This document shows positions 1-8,956 of a DNA stretch of 64,000 nt, piece by piece. Within the stretch, counting starts at the first letter, position 1; every line of letters starts with the position of its first letter. The stretch lies in NCBI RefSeq assembly GCF_031458325.1, contig NZ_JAVDYG010000001.1, positions 558,001-622,000 of the forward strand, in the 5' to 3' direction. This DNA is from Nocardioides marmoribigeumensis. GTDB lineage: Bacteria > Actinomycetota > Actinomycetes > Propionibacteriales > Nocardioidaceae. A program made the position numbers and the translations under genes. Under the pieces are notes generated by a model. It was not told the origin of the DNA and made no database searches. It saw only the letters and a program-made list of their open reading frames with translations.

Positions 1-196
1 CCGTGTTGCCCACGTGGGGGGCGGTCATGACCACCACCTGGCGGCGGTAGGACGGGTCGGTGAGCGTCTCCTGGTAGCCGGTCATCCCCGTGGAGAAGAC
101 CGCCTCCCCGAACGTCTCTCCCTCGGCGCCGAAGGACTCACCGCGGAACGTGCGGCCGTCCTCCAGGACCAGCAGTGCGGGCGCATGCCTCGGCAC
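1..196 (-). CDS. carA: Carbamoyl-phosphate synthase small subunit, N-terminal part
   Basis: This is the first ~65 residues of the glutaminase subunit of carbamoyl-phosphate synthetase, which releases ammonia from glutamine for the large subunit in pyrimidine and arginine synthesis. The start is a GTG at 196-194, preceded by a strong AAGGAGG ribosome site. The visible protein reads [20 protein letters not shown], then [20 protein letters not shown], which is the typical CarA N-terminus. The glutaminase catalytic residues lie beyond the left edge. It is the fourth gene of the pyrR-pyrB-pyrC-carA run, 79 bases after pyrC. Its ribosome site lies directly beside a PyrR-type hairpin, so it probably has its own translational control. 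Confidence 0.95.
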   Translation of the reverse strand, partial: MPRHAPALLVLEDGRTFRGESFGAEGETFGEAVFSTGMTGYQETLTDPSYRRQVVVMTAPHVGNT

Positions 197-202
197 GCCG
201 TA

Positions 203-241
203 CCTCCTTCTCCGCCTCACTGGACGGCTCGTTAAAGGATG
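203..241 (-). promoter_or_regulatory. PyrR-binding RNA hairpin in the carA leader
   Basis: Read on the minus strand, the leader contains CCTTTAACGAG followed by CCGTCCAGTGAGGCGG (plus-strand 212-227). It folds as CCG, a bulged U, CC, an AGUGA loop, GG, CGG. This fits the known PyrR binding-loop pattern (UCC-N-GNGAGG). The Shine-Dalgarno sequence begins where the hairpin ends. That is the arrangement described for actinobacteria, where PyrR represses translation rather than causing attenuation. An almost identical block precedes pyrR at 3104-3145. Confidence 0.85.
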
Positions 242-275
242 TTCGAGCTGGTGGGAAACCTACCAGCGGGGATGG

Positions 276-1568
276 TCAGGTCAGCTTGCCGTCCAGGACC
301 GTCGGTCGGCCGCGGAGGAACGTCGCGACCACGCGGCCGGGCAGCTCCATCCCGGCGTACGGCGTGTTGCGCGACAGCGAGGCGCTCTCGGCGGCCTCGA
401 CCACGCGGCGGGCCGACGGGTCGTAGAGGACGACGTGGGCCGGGTTGCCCTGCTCGAGCGGCTGGCCGTGGTCGGTGAGCCGCCCGATCCGCGCCGGGGC
501 GTAGGACATCCGCTCCGCGACGCCGGCCCAGTCGAGCAGCCCGGGGTCGACCATCGTCTCCTGCACGATCGACAGCGCGGTCTCGAGGCCGAGCATGCCG
601 AAGGCCGCGCTCGCCCACTCGCAGTCCTTGTCCTCGTGGGGGTGGGGGGCGTGGTCGGTGGCGACGATGTCGATCGTGCCGTCGGCCAGGCCGGCCCGGA
701 GCGCCTCGATGTCGCTCGCGCCGCGCAGCGGCGGGTTGACCTTGTAGATCGGGTCGTAGGTCGCGGCCAGCTCGTCGGTGAGGATCAGGTGGTGGGGGCA
801 CGCCTCGGCGGTGACGTTCCACCCCTGGGCCTTGGCCTGCCGCACGATCGCGACCGAGCCCGCGGTCGAGACGTGGCACACGTGCAGCCGCGACCCGACG
901 TGGGCGGCGAGCAGGCAGTCGCGCGCGATGATCGCCTCCTCCGCCACGGCCGGCCAGCCGGCCAGGCCGAGGCGGCCGGAGAGCTCGCCCTCGTTCATCT
1001 GGGCGCCCTCGGTCAGCCGCGGCTCCTGCGCGTGCTGGGCGATGACGCCGTCGAAGGCCTTGACGTACTCCAGCGCGCGGCGCATCAGCAGCGGGTCGCT
1101 GACGCACTTGCCGTCGTCGGAGAAGACCCGGACCCGGGCCGCGGAGTCGGCCATCGCGCCGAGCTCGGCCAGCCGCTCCCCCGCCAGCCCGACGGTGACC
1201 GCGCCGACCGGGAAGACGTCGGCGTAGCCCGCCTCGCGACCCAGCCGCCACACCTGCTCGACGACGCCCGCGGTGTCGGCCACGGGGTCGGTGTTGGCCA
1301 TCGCGTGCACGGCGGTGAAGCCGCCGAGCGCGGCGGCCCGCGTGCCCGAGAGCACGGTCTCGGCGTCCTCGCGGCCGGGCTCGCGCAGGTGGGTGTGCAG
1401 GTCGACCAGGCCGGGCAGCGCGACGAGGCCGTAGGCGTCGACGACCTCGGCGCTCGGGGCGGTCACGGTGCCGGCGGCGCCGACCTCGGCCAGCACGCCG
1501 TCGCGCAGCAGGAGGTCCTGCGGGGTGCCGCCGAGCACGGCGGCGCCGCGGATCAGGAAGTCGGTCAC
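276..1568 (-). CDS. pyrC: Dihydroorotase
   Basis: Dihydroorotase (430 aa) is a cytosolic metal-dependent amidohydrolase that cyclises carbamoyl-aspartate to dihydroorotate, the third step of UMP synthesis. The N-terminal metal motif is HTHLREPG, followed by [14 protein letters not shown]. The catalytic Asp region is VATDHAPH near residue 300. Length and motifs fit the class I (PyrC/AllB-like) enzymes. The start is a GTG at 1568-1566 that overlaps the pyrB stop (GTGA), indicating translational coupling. An in-frame extension upstream exists but would run antiparallel-free through pyrB on the same strand, so it is rejected. It lies between pyrB and carA in the pyr operon. Confidence 0.95.
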   Translation of the reverse strand: MTDFLIRGAAVLGGTPQDLLLRDGVLAEVGAAGTVTAPSAEVVDAYGLVALPGLVDLHTHLREPGREDAETVLSGTRAAALGGFTAVHAMANTDPVADTAGVVEQVWRLGREAGYADVFPVGAVTVGLAGERLAELGAMADSAARVRVFSDDGKCVSDPLLMRRALEYVKAFDGVIAQHAQEPRLTEGAQMNEGELSGRLGLAGWPAVAEEAIIARDCLLAAHVGSRLHVCHVSTAGSVAIVRQAKAQGWNVTAEACPHHLILTDELAATYDPIYKVNPPLRGASDIEALRAGLADGTIDIVATDHAPHPHEDKDCEWASAAFGMLGLETALSIVQETMVDPGLLDWAGVAERMSYAPARIGRLTDHGQPLEQGNPAHVVLYDPSARRVVEAAESASLSRNTPYAGMELPGRVVATFLRGRPTVLDGKLT

Positions 1569-2524
1569 AGGTTGTCCTCCGAAGGGATGTCCGAGGCGTC
1601 GGCGCCGCTGAGCAGCAGGTAGAGCACGGCCATGCGGACCGCGACTCCGTTGGTCACCTGCTCGACGATCACCGAGCGCTGGGAGTCGGCGACGTCGGCC
1701 GTGATCTCCATGCCGCGCACCATCGGGCCGGGGTGCATCACGATCGTGTGGTCCTGCAGCGTGGCCATGCGGCGGGCGTCGAGGCCGTAGCGCCGGGAGT
1801 ACTCCCGCGTGGTGGGGAAGAACGCGGCGTTCATCCGCTCGGCCTGCACGCGCAGCATCATCACCGCGTCGGTCTTGGGCAGCACGGCGTCGAGGTCGTA
1901 CGACGTCTCGACGCCCCAGGTGTCGACGCCCACCGGCAGCAGAGTCGGTGGGGAGACGAGGGTGACCTCGGCCCCGAGCGTCTTGAGCAGCAGCACGTTG
2001 GACCGGGCCACGCGCGAGTGCAGGACGTCGCCCACGATCGCGACGCGGCGGCCCTCGATGCCGCTCTCGGAGGAGCCGAGGTGGCGCCACATCGTGAACG
2101 CGTCGAGCAGCGCCTGAGTGGGGTGCTCGTGCGTGCCGTCGCCGGCGTTGACCACCGAGGAGCGCACCCAGCCGGAGTTGGCCAGGCGGTGCGGCGCGCC
2201 GGACGCGCCGTGGCGGATCACCACCGCGTCGGCGCCCATCGCCTCCAGCGTCAGCGCGGTGTCCTTGAGCGACTCGCCCTTGGACAGCGAGGAGCCCTTG
2301 GCCGCGAAGTTGATCACGTCGGCCGACAGCCGCTTGGCCGCGGCCTCGAAGGAGATCCGCGTGCGCGTGGAGTCCTCGAAGAACAGGTTGACCACGGTGC
2401 GACCCCGCAGGGCCGGCAGCTTCTTGATCGGCCGGTCGGCCAGGGACCGCAGCTCGGCCGCGGTGGTCAGGACCAGCTCGGCCTCGTCACGGCTCAGGTC
2501 GCCGGCGCTCAGCAGGTGCTTCAT
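1565..2524 (-). CDS. pyrB: Aspartate carbamoyltransferase catalytic chain
   Basis: Aspartate transcarbamoylase (319 aa) condenses carbamoyl phosphate with aspartate, the committed pyrimidine step. The carbamoyl-phosphate motif [20 protein letters not shown] is at about residues 50-70. [11 protein letters not shown] and the aspartate-binding loop MLRVQAERM follow in the expected order. Length is standard for a catalytic chain, and no pyrI regulatory gene is visible. The ATG start overlaps the pyrR stop by four bases, and the gene's end overlaps the pyrC start. It should therefore be co-transcribed and translationally coupled with pyrR, giving it indirect PyrR control through the hairpin upstream of pyrR. 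Confidence 0.97.
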   Translation of the reverse strand: MKHLLSAGDLSRDEAELVLTTAAELRSLADRPIKKLPALRGRTVVNLFFEDSTRTRISFEAAAKRLSADVINFAAKGSSLSKGESLKDTALTLEAMGADAVVIRHGASGAPHRLANSGWVRSSVVNAGDGTHEHPTQALLDAFTMWRHLGSSESGIEGRRVAIVGDVLHSRVARSNVLLLKTLGAEVTLVSPPTLLPVGVDTWGVETSYDLDAVLPKTDAVMMLRVQAERMNAAFFPTTREYSRRYGLDARRMATLQDHTIVMHPGPMVRGMEITADVADSQRSVIVEQVTNGVAVRMAVLYLLLSGADASDIPSEDNL

Positions 2525-3096
2525 CAGGAGCTCGCCTCCTCGATCGTGACCGAGTCGGTGCCGTCCATCTCCGCGACCCGCACCCGCACCCGCTCGGCCG
2601 AGGAGGTGGGGAGGTTCTTGCCGACGAAGTCGGCGCGGATGGGCAGCTCGCGGTGCCCGCGGTCGACCAGGACCGCGAGGCGCACGGCCTTGGGCCGGCC
2701 GAGGTCGTTGAGCGCGTCCAGGGCGGCCCGGATCGTGCGCCCGGAGTAGAGCACGTCGTCGACGAGCACGACGACCTTGCCGTCGATGCCGTCGGAGGGG
2801 ATCTCGGTGGGCAGGAGGGCCCGGGCCGGCTTCATCCGCAGGTCGTCGCGGTACATCGTGACGTCCAGGGAGCCGGTGGGGACCTGCTCGCCCTCGACCG
2901 AGGCGATGCGCTCGGCGATGCGCTGGGCCAGGGGCACGCCGCGCGAGGGGATGCCGAGCAGCACCAGGCCGGCCGGGCCCTTGTTGCGCTCGAGGATCTC
3001 GTGGGAGATGCGGGTGAGGGCCCGGTTGACGTCACGGGGATCGAGGACGGTCCGGACGGGGTCGCTCACCGCGGGACCGGGGACAGGCGCGCTCAC
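2524..3096 (-). CDS. pyrR: PyrR, bifunctional pyrimidine operon regulator / uracil phosphoribosyltransferase
   Basis: PyrR (190 aa) binds pyr mRNA when UMP/UTP is plentiful, and usually retains some uracil phosphoribosyltransferase activity. The PRPP-binding motif is visible as [21 protein letters not shown] near residues 105-125. Other typical stretches are [14 protein letters not shown] and [10 protein letters not shown]. The start is GTG at 3096-3094, behind a good AAGGAGG site. It is the first gene of the operon. It would be autoregulated by the hairpin in its own leader, and a second copy of that hairpin lies upstream of carA. Confidence 0.96.
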   Translation of the reverse strand: MSAPVPGPAVSDPVRTVLDPRDVNRALTRISHEILERNKGPAGLVLLGIPSRGVPLAQRIAERIASVEGEQVPTGSLDVTMYRDDLRMKPARALLPTEIPSDGIDGKVVVLVDDVLYSGRTIRAALDALNDLGRPKAVRLAVLVDRGHRELPIRADFVGKNLPTSSAERVRVRVAEMDGTDSVTIEEASS

Positions 3097-3103
3097 AAGA
3101 GGA

Positions 3104-3145
3104 GGACCTCCTTCTCCGCCTCACGGGACGGCTCGTTAAAGGATG
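3104..3145 (-). promoter_or_regulatory. PyrR-binding RNA hairpin in the pyrR leader
   Basis: The minus strand carries CATCCTTTAACGAG, then CCGTCCCGTGAGGCGG (3116-3131), then the GGAGAAGGAGG ribosome site. The hairpin has the same CCG-U-CC / GG-CGG stem as the copy before carA. Only the first loop base differs (CGUGA against AGUGA). The fit to the PyrR binding loop and the contact with the Shine-Dalgarno sequence indicate translational feedback on pyrR and, by coupling, on pyrB and pyrC. Confidence 0.85.
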
Positions 3146-3318
3146 TCGTGCGCCCCCACCTTAACAACCGAACGGCTGCTCGCCGAACCGCGACAGGCCG
3201 CCGAGGGGGTCACACCGCACGCCCCCGCGTGGCGAAGCCCACCCCGCCGAGCCCTCCCCGGCGAGGACGGTCTGTGGCACGGTGGGGTCCTCGAGCAAGA
3301 GGAAACGAGGGTTGTCAC

Positions 3319-4161
3319 ATGGCGAGGAGCCGGCAGGGACTCCGCGGCCTCCGCGTGGCCGTCACCGGGGGAGCCCAGGGCATCGGCCGCTCGATCGCCG
3401 AGCGCCTGGTCGCCGAGGGGGCGCTGGTCGTGATCGGCGACGTCCAGAAGGACCTCGCCGATCGCACCGCCGAGGCGCTCGGGTGCACCGCGCTGGCCCT
3501 CGACGTCACCGACGGCGTGGAGTTCGAGGGCTTCCTCGACCAGGCGGGCGCGGCGCTCGGGGGGCTCGACGTGCTGGTCAACAACGCCGGGATCATGCCG
3601 ATCGGCCCGTTCCTCGAGGAGGACGACCGCACCACGACGCGGTGCGTCGAGATCGACCTGCTGGGCGTGCTGACCGGCACCAAGCTGGCCGGACGTCGCT
3701 TCCGCGAGCAGGGTCACGGCCACGTGGTCAACGTCGCCTCGGCCCTGGGGACCTTCGCCTCGCCCAACGCCGCGACGTACTGCGCCACCAAGTACGCCGT
3801 CGTCGGGCTCGGCGAGGCCCTGCGCCAGGAGTGGCACGGCTCCGGGGTGCAGGTGAGCACGATCTGCCCCGGCTTCGTGCGCACCGAGCTCATCGCCGGC
3901 ATGCGGCCTCCCGCCGGGACCGAGCGCCTCCTCATGATCGATCCCGAGCAGGTCGCTGCCTCGGTCGTCGGGGCCCTGGCCCGCGGCCGCTCCCGCACCG
4001 TGTCGGTGCCGTCCCACCTGGTCCCGTCGGTGAAGGTGTTCACGCTCGTCCCCGAGCGCCTCCGCGACCGCGTCTTCCGGGCCGTCGGCGGGCACCGGGT
4101 GACCTCCGGACTCGACGTCGAGAAGCGGGCGGCCTACCAGCGCCGCCTCGAGAACAGCTAG
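3319..4161 (+). CDS. Short-chain dehydrogenase/reductase (SDR) family protein
   Basis: This 280-residue protein is a classical SDR with a Rossmann fold. The cofactor motif TGGAQGIG lies near residue 17, NNAG at about 93, and the catalytic Ser in NVASALG. The YxxxK pair appears as YCATK near residue 152. The Asp after the second strand (VIGDVQ) favours NAD(H), but that is inference. The C-terminal ~50 residues, rich in Arg and hydrophobics, resemble SDRs that associate with membranes. The substrate is unknown. Nine bases downstream lies an acetoacetate decarboxylase-like gene on the same strand, so the two are probably co-transcribed and may act on a common keto or hydroxy acid or lipid. Confidence 0.88.
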   Translation: MARSRQGLRGLRVAVTGGAQGIGRSIAERLVAEGALVVIGDVQKDLADRTAEALGCTALALDVTDGVEFEGFLDQAGAALGGLDVLVNNAGIMPIGPFLEEDDRTTTRCVEIDLLGVLTGTKLAGRRFREQGHGHVVNVASALGTFASPNAATYCATKYAVVGLGEALRQEWHGSGVQVSTICPGFVRTELIAGMRPPAGTERLLMIDPEQVAASVVGALARGRSRTVSVPSHLVPSVKVFTLVPERLRDRVFRAVGGHRVTSGLDVEKRAAYQRRLENS

Positions 4162-4170
4162 GAGCCGCAC

Positions 4171-4887
4171 GTGACCGCGACCGACCTCCCCCGTCCCGAG
4201 CTGACCGGTGTCACCGGGGTGGCCGAGACCCTGCTCAGTCCCGGCCTGCTCGCCGCGCTCCCGGAGAACACCTCCGAGGCTCCCTGGACGGTCAACTGCT
4301 CCGCGGTGCTGTGGACCGGGCGCCCGACCGCCGCGGCCCGCGCCGCGCTGGCCCCGCAGCTGCGCGACTCGCGTGCAGTCGTCGTGGTGGGCGGGATGGT
4401 GCGCTACCTCGAGACGCCCGTGGGGCCGTACGACGAGGTGTTCGGCATCGTGATGGTGCGCGAGTCCCTGACCCGGACGTTCGGCCACGTCGCCTTCATG
4501 GCCGTCGACTCCCCCGCGAGCCTGGTGGGCGGTCGCACCAACTGGGCGATGCCCAAGACCCTCGCTTCGTTCTCCGGCGGCGTCGGCAGCGGTCGCACGA
4601 TCGTGGCCCGAGGCGATGACGACAAGGCGTGGGAGGTGCGTGCGACTCCGCGCGTGGTGGGGCCGCGCGTCCCGGTCCGCAGCAAGGCCGTCACCCGGCA
4701 GGAGTTCCCGGGGGAGCGGCTCGGCGACAGCCGGCTCTCCGCCAAGGGCAGGGCCCGGCCGGCCGTCGTGGACGTGCAGGTCGCCTCCGACGGACCGCTG
4801 GCCGGGTGGATGCGTCCCGGACGCCACCTCGGGGCGGTCGCCGAGGACGTCACCTTCACCCTCGGCGTGCCTCGCCTCCTCGGCTGA
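4171..4887 (+). CDS. Acetoacetate decarboxylase family protein
   Basis: This 238-residue protein starts with GTG at 4171, nine bases after the SDR gene. The stretch GGRTNWAMPKTLASF and the preceding FGHVAFMAVDSPASLVGGR resemble the acetoacetate decarboxylase fold, in which a lysine forms a Schiff base with the substrate. The lysine in MPKTLA is a candidate but I cannot confirm its equivalence. Many actinobacterial members have unknown substrates, so a decarboxylase reaction is not assured. The last 32 bases overlap the end of the convergent phosphatase gene. Confidence 0.65.
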   Translation: MTATDLPRPELTGVTGVAETLLSPGLLAALPENTSEAPWTVNCSAVLWTGRPTAAARAALAPQLRDSRAVVVVGGMVRYLETPVGPYDEVFGIVMVRESLTRTFGHVAFMAVDSPASLVGGRTNWAMPKTLASFSGGVGSGRTIVARGDDDKAWEVRATPRVVGPRVPVRSKAVTRQEFPGERLGDSRLSAKGRARPAVVDVQVASDGPLAGWMRPGRHLGAVAEDVTFTLGVPRLLG

Positions 4888-6415
4888 ACGCCGTCCGTCG
4901 GGCCGCCACGACCGTCACGTCGTCCTGCCGGGCGCCGGCGGTGAACGCTCTCACCGCCGCGTCGACCTCGGCCACCGCGGCCTGCGGTGACCAGTCGTCG
5001 AGGTCGCGCAGCGCCCGGAGCACGCCCTCCTGGCCCAGCTCGGTGCCGTCGGCGGACCGCGACTCCAGGACGCCGTCGGTCAGCGCCAGCAGGAGGTCGT
5101 CGTCGCCGAACGGGGTCACGGCCGCGTCCCACTCCCCGCCCAGCACGCTCACGACCGGTCCGGTGGGCGCCAGCTCGTGCGCGACGGGGTGCGCTCCCCG
5201 TCGTACGAGCAGGGCGGGAGGGTGGCCGGCGTTGACGTGCAGGAGCGTGCCACCGGCGACGTCGACCTCCACGACCAGGCAGGTCAGGAAGCGCTCCGGG
5301 TCGTGGTCGAGGTCCGCGGCCGCGATGGTGAAGGCGCGCAGCAGGTCGAGGTCGGTGCGGAGGAGGGTGAGGAGGCGCTGCTGGAACCGGAGGGCCACGA
5401 GCCCCGCGGTCGCCCCGTGGCCGGAGACGTCGGCGACCATCAGCGCCACGGCCCCGCTGGGCCGCTGGACCGCCTGCCACCAGTCACCGGCGAGCACGCC
5501 CTCCATCGGTCGCAGGACGCCGGCGACGGTGAGCCCGCCGAGGTGGCGCAACGGCTCGGCGGAGAGCTCCCCACGCATCCCCGCGACGACCGGGGTCTGC
5601 TGCTCCAACGCCTCGACGGCGGCCCGCGAGGTGTCCAGCTCCTCGACCAGCCGACGGCGCATCGCCTCGGCGTCGGAGGCGATCGCGACCACCTCCGGGG
5701 GCCCCTGGGTGGTCACGCGCGCGGTGAGGTCGCCGGCAGCCACGCGACGCAGCGACCGGCGGAGGGTGCCCACCGGGACCAGCAGCCAGCGTCGTAGCAG
5801 CAGCCCGATGCCGACCAGCAGCAGGAGCAGCACGAGCGAGCTCGTGAGCAGGACGTCGCGCAGGGTGCGCTCCGCGGCGGCGGCGGAGTCCTCCGCCTGC
5901 ACGACCCGCTGCTCGATGTCGGCCAGCAGCGCCTCCTGCACCCGGCGCACCTCGTCGAAGGCCCGGCGCCCCGTCCCAGTAGCGACGAGCCGCTGGGCGA
6001 GACCCGTGCGACCCGCCTCGCGGGCGCGGACCTCCGGGCCGGGCCCCACGCGTCGCCAGGTCCGCGCCGCGTCCTCGGCCTGGTCGATCCGGCGGAGCAG
6101 GGCCGGGTCGTCGACGAACGCCTCCCGCAGCTGCGCGACGCGCCGCCGCTCCTGGGTCCGGCCGACGTCGTACGGCGCCAGGAAGCTGCGGTCCCCGGTG
6201 ATGAGGAAGCCCCGCTCCCCGGTCTCCTGGTCGACCAGCGCACGGGCGAGGGCGCGCGCGTCGCCCGCCGCGGGCTGGAGCCGGCGGTCGACGTCGCGGC
6301 GGATGGCGCTCGTCCGGTCGGCCGCGACCAGCACCGCGGCGCCGGCCACCACGACCACCAGCAGCGCCGCCACCACGACGGCGACGACGCGGAGGTGCAG
6401 CGGGACCCGAGACAC
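4856..6415 (-). CDS. Membrane-bound PP2C (SpoIIE-type) serine phosphatase with CHASE3 and HAMP domains
   Basis: This 519-residue predicted signalling phosphatase starts with GTG at 6415, just after the reductase stop. Residues ~6-32 form a first membrane helix. An extracytoplasmic CHASE3-like four-helix sensor follows (ALVDQETGERGFLITGDRSF is characteristic), then a second helix near residues 180-200 (LLTSSLVLLLLLVGIGLLL). A HAMP linker ends near residue 260. The C-terminal ~230 residues are a PP2C/SpoIIE catalytic domain with metal motifs ADVSGHGATAG, NAGHPPALLV and ALTDGVLE, plus a terminal DDVTVV. Such proteins usually dephosphorylate anti-anti-sigma factors. No anti-sigma partner is adjacent, so the target is unknown. 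Confidence 0.88.
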   Translation of the reverse strand: MSRVPLHLRVVAVVVAALLVVVVAGAAVLVAADRTSAIRRDVDRRLQPAAGDARALARALVDQETGERGFLITGDRSFLAPYDVGRTQERRRVAQLREAFVDDPALLRRIDQAEDAARTWRRVGPGPEVRAREAGRTGLAQRLVATGTGRRAFDEVRRVQEALLADIEQRVVQAEDSAAAAERTLRDVLLTSSLVLLLLLVGIGLLLRRWLLVPVGTLRRSLRRVAAGDLTARVTTQGPPEVVAIASDAEAMRRRLVEELDTSRAAVEALEQQTPVVAGMRGELSAEPLRHLGGLTVAGVLRPMEGVLAGDWWQAVQRPSGAVALMVADVSGHGATAGLVALRFQQRLLTLLRTDLDLLRAFTIAAADLDHDPERFLTCLVVEVDVAGGTLLHVNAGHPPALLVRRGAHPVAHELAPTGPVVSVLGGEWDAAVTPFGDDDLLLALTDGVLESRSADGTELGQEGVLRALRDLDDWSPQAAVAEVDAAVRAFTAGARQDDVTVVAARRTAFSRGGEARRG

Positions 6416-6420
6416 CCCGC

Positions 6421-7842
6421 TCAGCCCAGCGGGGAGGGGGCGTCCCGCTGTGGCGCGGTGCCCCCGAGGGCGGACAGGGCCTGGCGCACGACGCCGTGCC
6501 ACGTCGGATAGGCGTAGATCATCGACTTGAGCACGCTGACCGGCACGCCGGCGTGGACGGCGGTGGTGAGCATGGCCAGCACCTCCCCACCCATCGGCCC
6601 GACCGACGTACCTCCCAGGAGACGGTCGCCGGTGGCGACGAGCTTGACCAGCCCGTCGTTGCCCTCCCCGTGCAGGTCGCCGCGCGAGGAGTCCTTGATG
6701 TCCACGACCCCGACGCGCACGTCGTGTCCGGCCTCCCGCGCCTGCGCCTCGGTCAGGCCCACCGCGCCGACCTCGGGGTAGGTGAACGTCACGCGCGGCA
6801 CCGCGGAGTAGTCCGCCGCGGGGCCCTCCTCGCCCAGGAGCTGGCGGATGACGACGGCCGCCTGGTACTTCGCGACGTGGGTGAACAGGCCCTTGCCGAC
6901 GACGTCGCCCAGCGCCCACAGCCCCTCGACGGTCGCGCCGTCGTCGTCCCGCACGCGCAGGTGGTCGTCGACGTCGACGAACGTCCGGTCCTCGGTGTCG
7001 ATCCCGACGGACTCCAGGCCGATGGCGGGCAGTCCCGTGTCGCGGCCGGCGGCGACCAGCAGCCGCTCGGCCCGGACCTCCTCGCCGTCGACGGTCAGGA
7101 CGAAGCCGTCGTCGCGGTGCGTGACGCGGCTGATCCCGACCCCGGAGCGGACGGTCATCCCGTCACGCCGCAGCACGTCGGCCATGAGCGCGGAGACCTC
7201 GGGCTCCTCCTTGGCCAGGATGCGCTCCCCGGCCTCGAGCAGCGTCACGTCCACCCCGAAGCGGGCGAAGGCCTGGGCCAGCTCGCACCCGATCGGGCCG
7301 GCACCGACCACCGCCATCGTGCGCGGCAGGTCGGTGACCTTGACGATGTCGCGGTTGGTCCAGAACGGCGTGTCCGCGAGCCCGTCGATCGGCGGCGCGG
7401 CCGGCGAGGTGCCGGTGGCGAGCAGCACCGCCCTGCTCGCGGAGTACGGCGTGCCGTCGACCTCGACGCTGCGGGCGCCGGTCAGCCGTGCCTCGCCGTG
7501 GAGGACGGTCGCGCCGCGCTCCTGCAGCCGCTCGACGGACGCGGTGTCGTCCCACCCGTGGGTGCCCCTCGCGACCCGCCGGGCGACCGCCTTCCAGTCG
7601 GGTCGGACGTCGCACTCCCCCGAGACGCCGGGGGCGTGACGGGCCTCGACCACCGCGGTGGCGCCGCGCATCATCAGCTTGCTGGGCACGCAGCCGTAGT
7701 AGGGGCACTCACCCCCGGCCAGGTGCTTGTCGACCGCGAGCACCGACAGCCCCGCCCCGGCCAGCTTGTTGGCGGCGAACTCGCCGCCGGGTCCGAGTCC
7801 CACGACGATCACGTCGTACGCGTCCCCCACAGGCGTCCTCAT
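6421..7842 (-). CDS. FAD-dependent pyridine nucleotide-disulfide oxidoreductase, atypical C-terminus
   Basis: This 473-residue flavoprotein belongs to the dihydrolipoamide dehydrogenase/mercuric reductase superfamily. The FAD motif VVGLGPGGEFAA is near residue 12. The redox disulfide is present as ECPYYGCVPSK (Cys-x4-Cys) near residue 48. The NAD(P) motif VVGAGPIGCELAQAFARFG is near 180, and ALGDVVGKGLFTHVA is near 310. The C-terminal interface helix reads YAYPTWHGVV where classical members have the His-x-His-Pro-x-x-x-Glu catalytic pair. Both the catalytic His and the Glu are therefore absent. No lipoyl-enzyme genes are adjacent, so calling it LpdA would be unsafe. It is five bases upstream of the phosphatase gene. 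Confidence 0.85.
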   Translation of the reverse strand: MRTPVGDAYDVIVVGLGPGGEFAANKLAGAGLSVLAVDKHLAGGECPYYGCVPSKLMMRGATAVVEARHAPGVSGECDVRPDWKAVARRVARGTHGWDDTASVERLQERGATVLHGEARLTGARSVEVDGTPYSASRAVLLATGTSPAAPPIDGLADTPFWTNRDIVKVTDLPRTMAVVGAGPIGCELAQAFARFGVDVTLLEAGERILAKEEPEVSALMADVLRRDGMTVRSGVGISRVTHRDDGFVLTVDGEEVRAERLLVAAGRDTGLPAIGLESVGIDTEDRTFVDVDDHLRVRDDDGATVEGLWALGDVVGKGLFTHVAKYQAAVVIRQLLGEEGPAADYSAVPRVTFTYPEVGAVGLTEAQAREAGHDVRVGVVDIKDSSRGDLHGEGNDGLVKLVATGDRLLGGTSVGPMGGEVLAMLTTAVHAGVPVSVLKSMIYAYPTWHGVVRQALSALGGTAPQRDAPSPLG

Positions 7843-7863
7843 GGGGACACCCTGCCAGGTAGG

Positions 7864-8289
7864 TCAGACGCGGTGGGTGCCGTCGCGCAGGATCGCGCCG
7901 AGGATGCCGTTGACGAACGCCGGGGAGTCGTCGGTCGAGAGCTCGGTGACCAGGTCGACCGCTTCGTCGATGGCGACCTCGTCGGGGACGTCGGTGTGCC
8001 GCATCTCGTAGACCGCGAGACGCAGCGCGTTGCGGTCGACCGCCGGCATGCGGGTCAGCGACCAGTCCCGGGAGTAGCGCGAGAGCAGCTCGTCGATCTC
8101 CTCCTGGTGGTCGACGACCCCGCGCACGAGCTCGACGGTGTAGCCCGCCACCGGCGGGTCCTGGTCGTCGAGCCGCTGCTGCAGGGTGCCGTCGAGCGAC
8201 AGCCCGCGGACCTCGCTCTCGAAGAGCACGGTCAGGGCGCGGGACCGCGCCTTGCTCCGGGAGGAGCGGTGGGGGCGTTGCTCGGCCAC
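7864..8289 (-). CDS. nusB: Transcription antitermination factor NusB
   Basis: NusB (141 aa) binds boxA RNA with ribosomal protein S10 and supports antitermination in rRNA operons. The all-helical fold is recognisable from SRSKARSRALTVLFESEVRG at the N-terminus, where the Arg-rich helix contacts RNA. RNALRLAVYEMRHTDVPDEVAIDEAVDLV and FVNGILGAI follow at the C-terminus. Length is typical. It lies eight bases after efp, the efp-nusB order widespread in actinobacteria, and the two are probably one transcript. Confidence 0.96.
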   Translation of the reverse strand: MAEQRPHRSSRSKARSRALTVLFESEVRGLSLDGTLQQRLDDQDPPVAGYTVELVRGVVDHQEEIDELLSRYSRDWSLTRMPAVDRNALRLAVYEMRHTDVPDEVAIDEAVDLVTELSTDDSPAFVNGILGAILRDGTHRV

Positions 8290-8297
8290 GCTCGTGC

Positions 8298-8858
8298 TCA
8301 GCTGACCCGGCCGAGGTAGCTGCTGTCGCGGGTGTCGACCTTGACGCGCTCCCCGGTCGTGATGAACAGCGGGACCTGGATGGTGTGCCCGGTCTCGAGC
8401 GTCGCGGGCTTGGTGCCACCGGTGGAGCGGTCGCCCTGCAGGCCGGGCTCGGTGTAGGTGACCTCGAGCTCGACCGAGGCCGGGAGCTCGAGGTAGAGGA
8501 CGCGGCCCTCGTTGGTGGCCACGATCGCCTCCTGCTGCTCGAGCAGGAAGTTCTTCGCCTCTCCCACGGTCTCGGGGTCGATCTCGAGCTGGTCATAGGT
8601 GCCCGAGTCCATGAAGACGTAGTTGGTGCCGTCGTTGTAGAGGTACTGCATCGTGCGCTTGTCGACGTTGGCGACCTCGACCTTGACGTCGGCGTTGAAC
8701 GTCTTGTCCACGGACTTGCCGGACTCGATGTTCTTCAGCTTGGTGCGGACCACCGCGCCGCCCTTGCCGGGCTTGTGGTGCTGGAACCAGATGACCTGCC
8801 AGAGCTGGCCGTCCAGGTTGAGCACCATGCCGTTCTTCAGGTCGTTCGTGGTCGCCAT
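8298..8858 (-). CDS. efp: Translation elongation factor P
   Basis: EF-P (186 aa) binds between the P and E sites and rescues ribosomes stalled on consecutive prolines. All three beta-barrel domains are present. The domain I tip that carries the modifiable residue is [17 protein letters not shown] (residues ~26-42), with Lys at the tip. The C-terminal domain ends with the usual [17 protein letters not shown]. No modification enzyme is adjacent. It is the first gene of the efp-nusB unit, divergent from the MoxR gene across 98 bases that should contain both promoters. Confidence 0.97.
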   Translation of the reverse strand: MATTNDLKNGMVLNLDGQLWQVIWFQHHKPGKGGAVVRTKLKNIESGKSVDKTFNADVKVEVANVDKRTMQYLYNDGTNYVFMDSGTYDQLEIDPETVGEAKNFLLEQQEAIVATNEGRVLYLELPASVELEVTYTEPGLQGDRSTGGTKPATLETGHTIQVPLFITTGERVKVDTRDSSYLGRVS

Positions 8859-8956
8859 GCGCGCAGGAGCCTCTTCAGTACGTCGGGGGTCGGGCAGCGC
8901 CCCAGCCTACCGGTGGCCCGCCGTGCCGGACGAACCGCGACCCGTAGCCTGACCCG

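Noticed and set aside
90-1622. Long plus-strand reading frame (510 codons) opposite pyrC and pyrB
   Set aside because: It is the mirror frame of pyrC/pyrB in GC-rich DNA; the translation is Arg/Gly/Ala low complexity without any domain.
6421-7842. Naming the flavoprotein lpdA
   Set aside because: The catalytic His-Glu pair is missing and no 2-oxoacid dehydrogenase genes are nearby.
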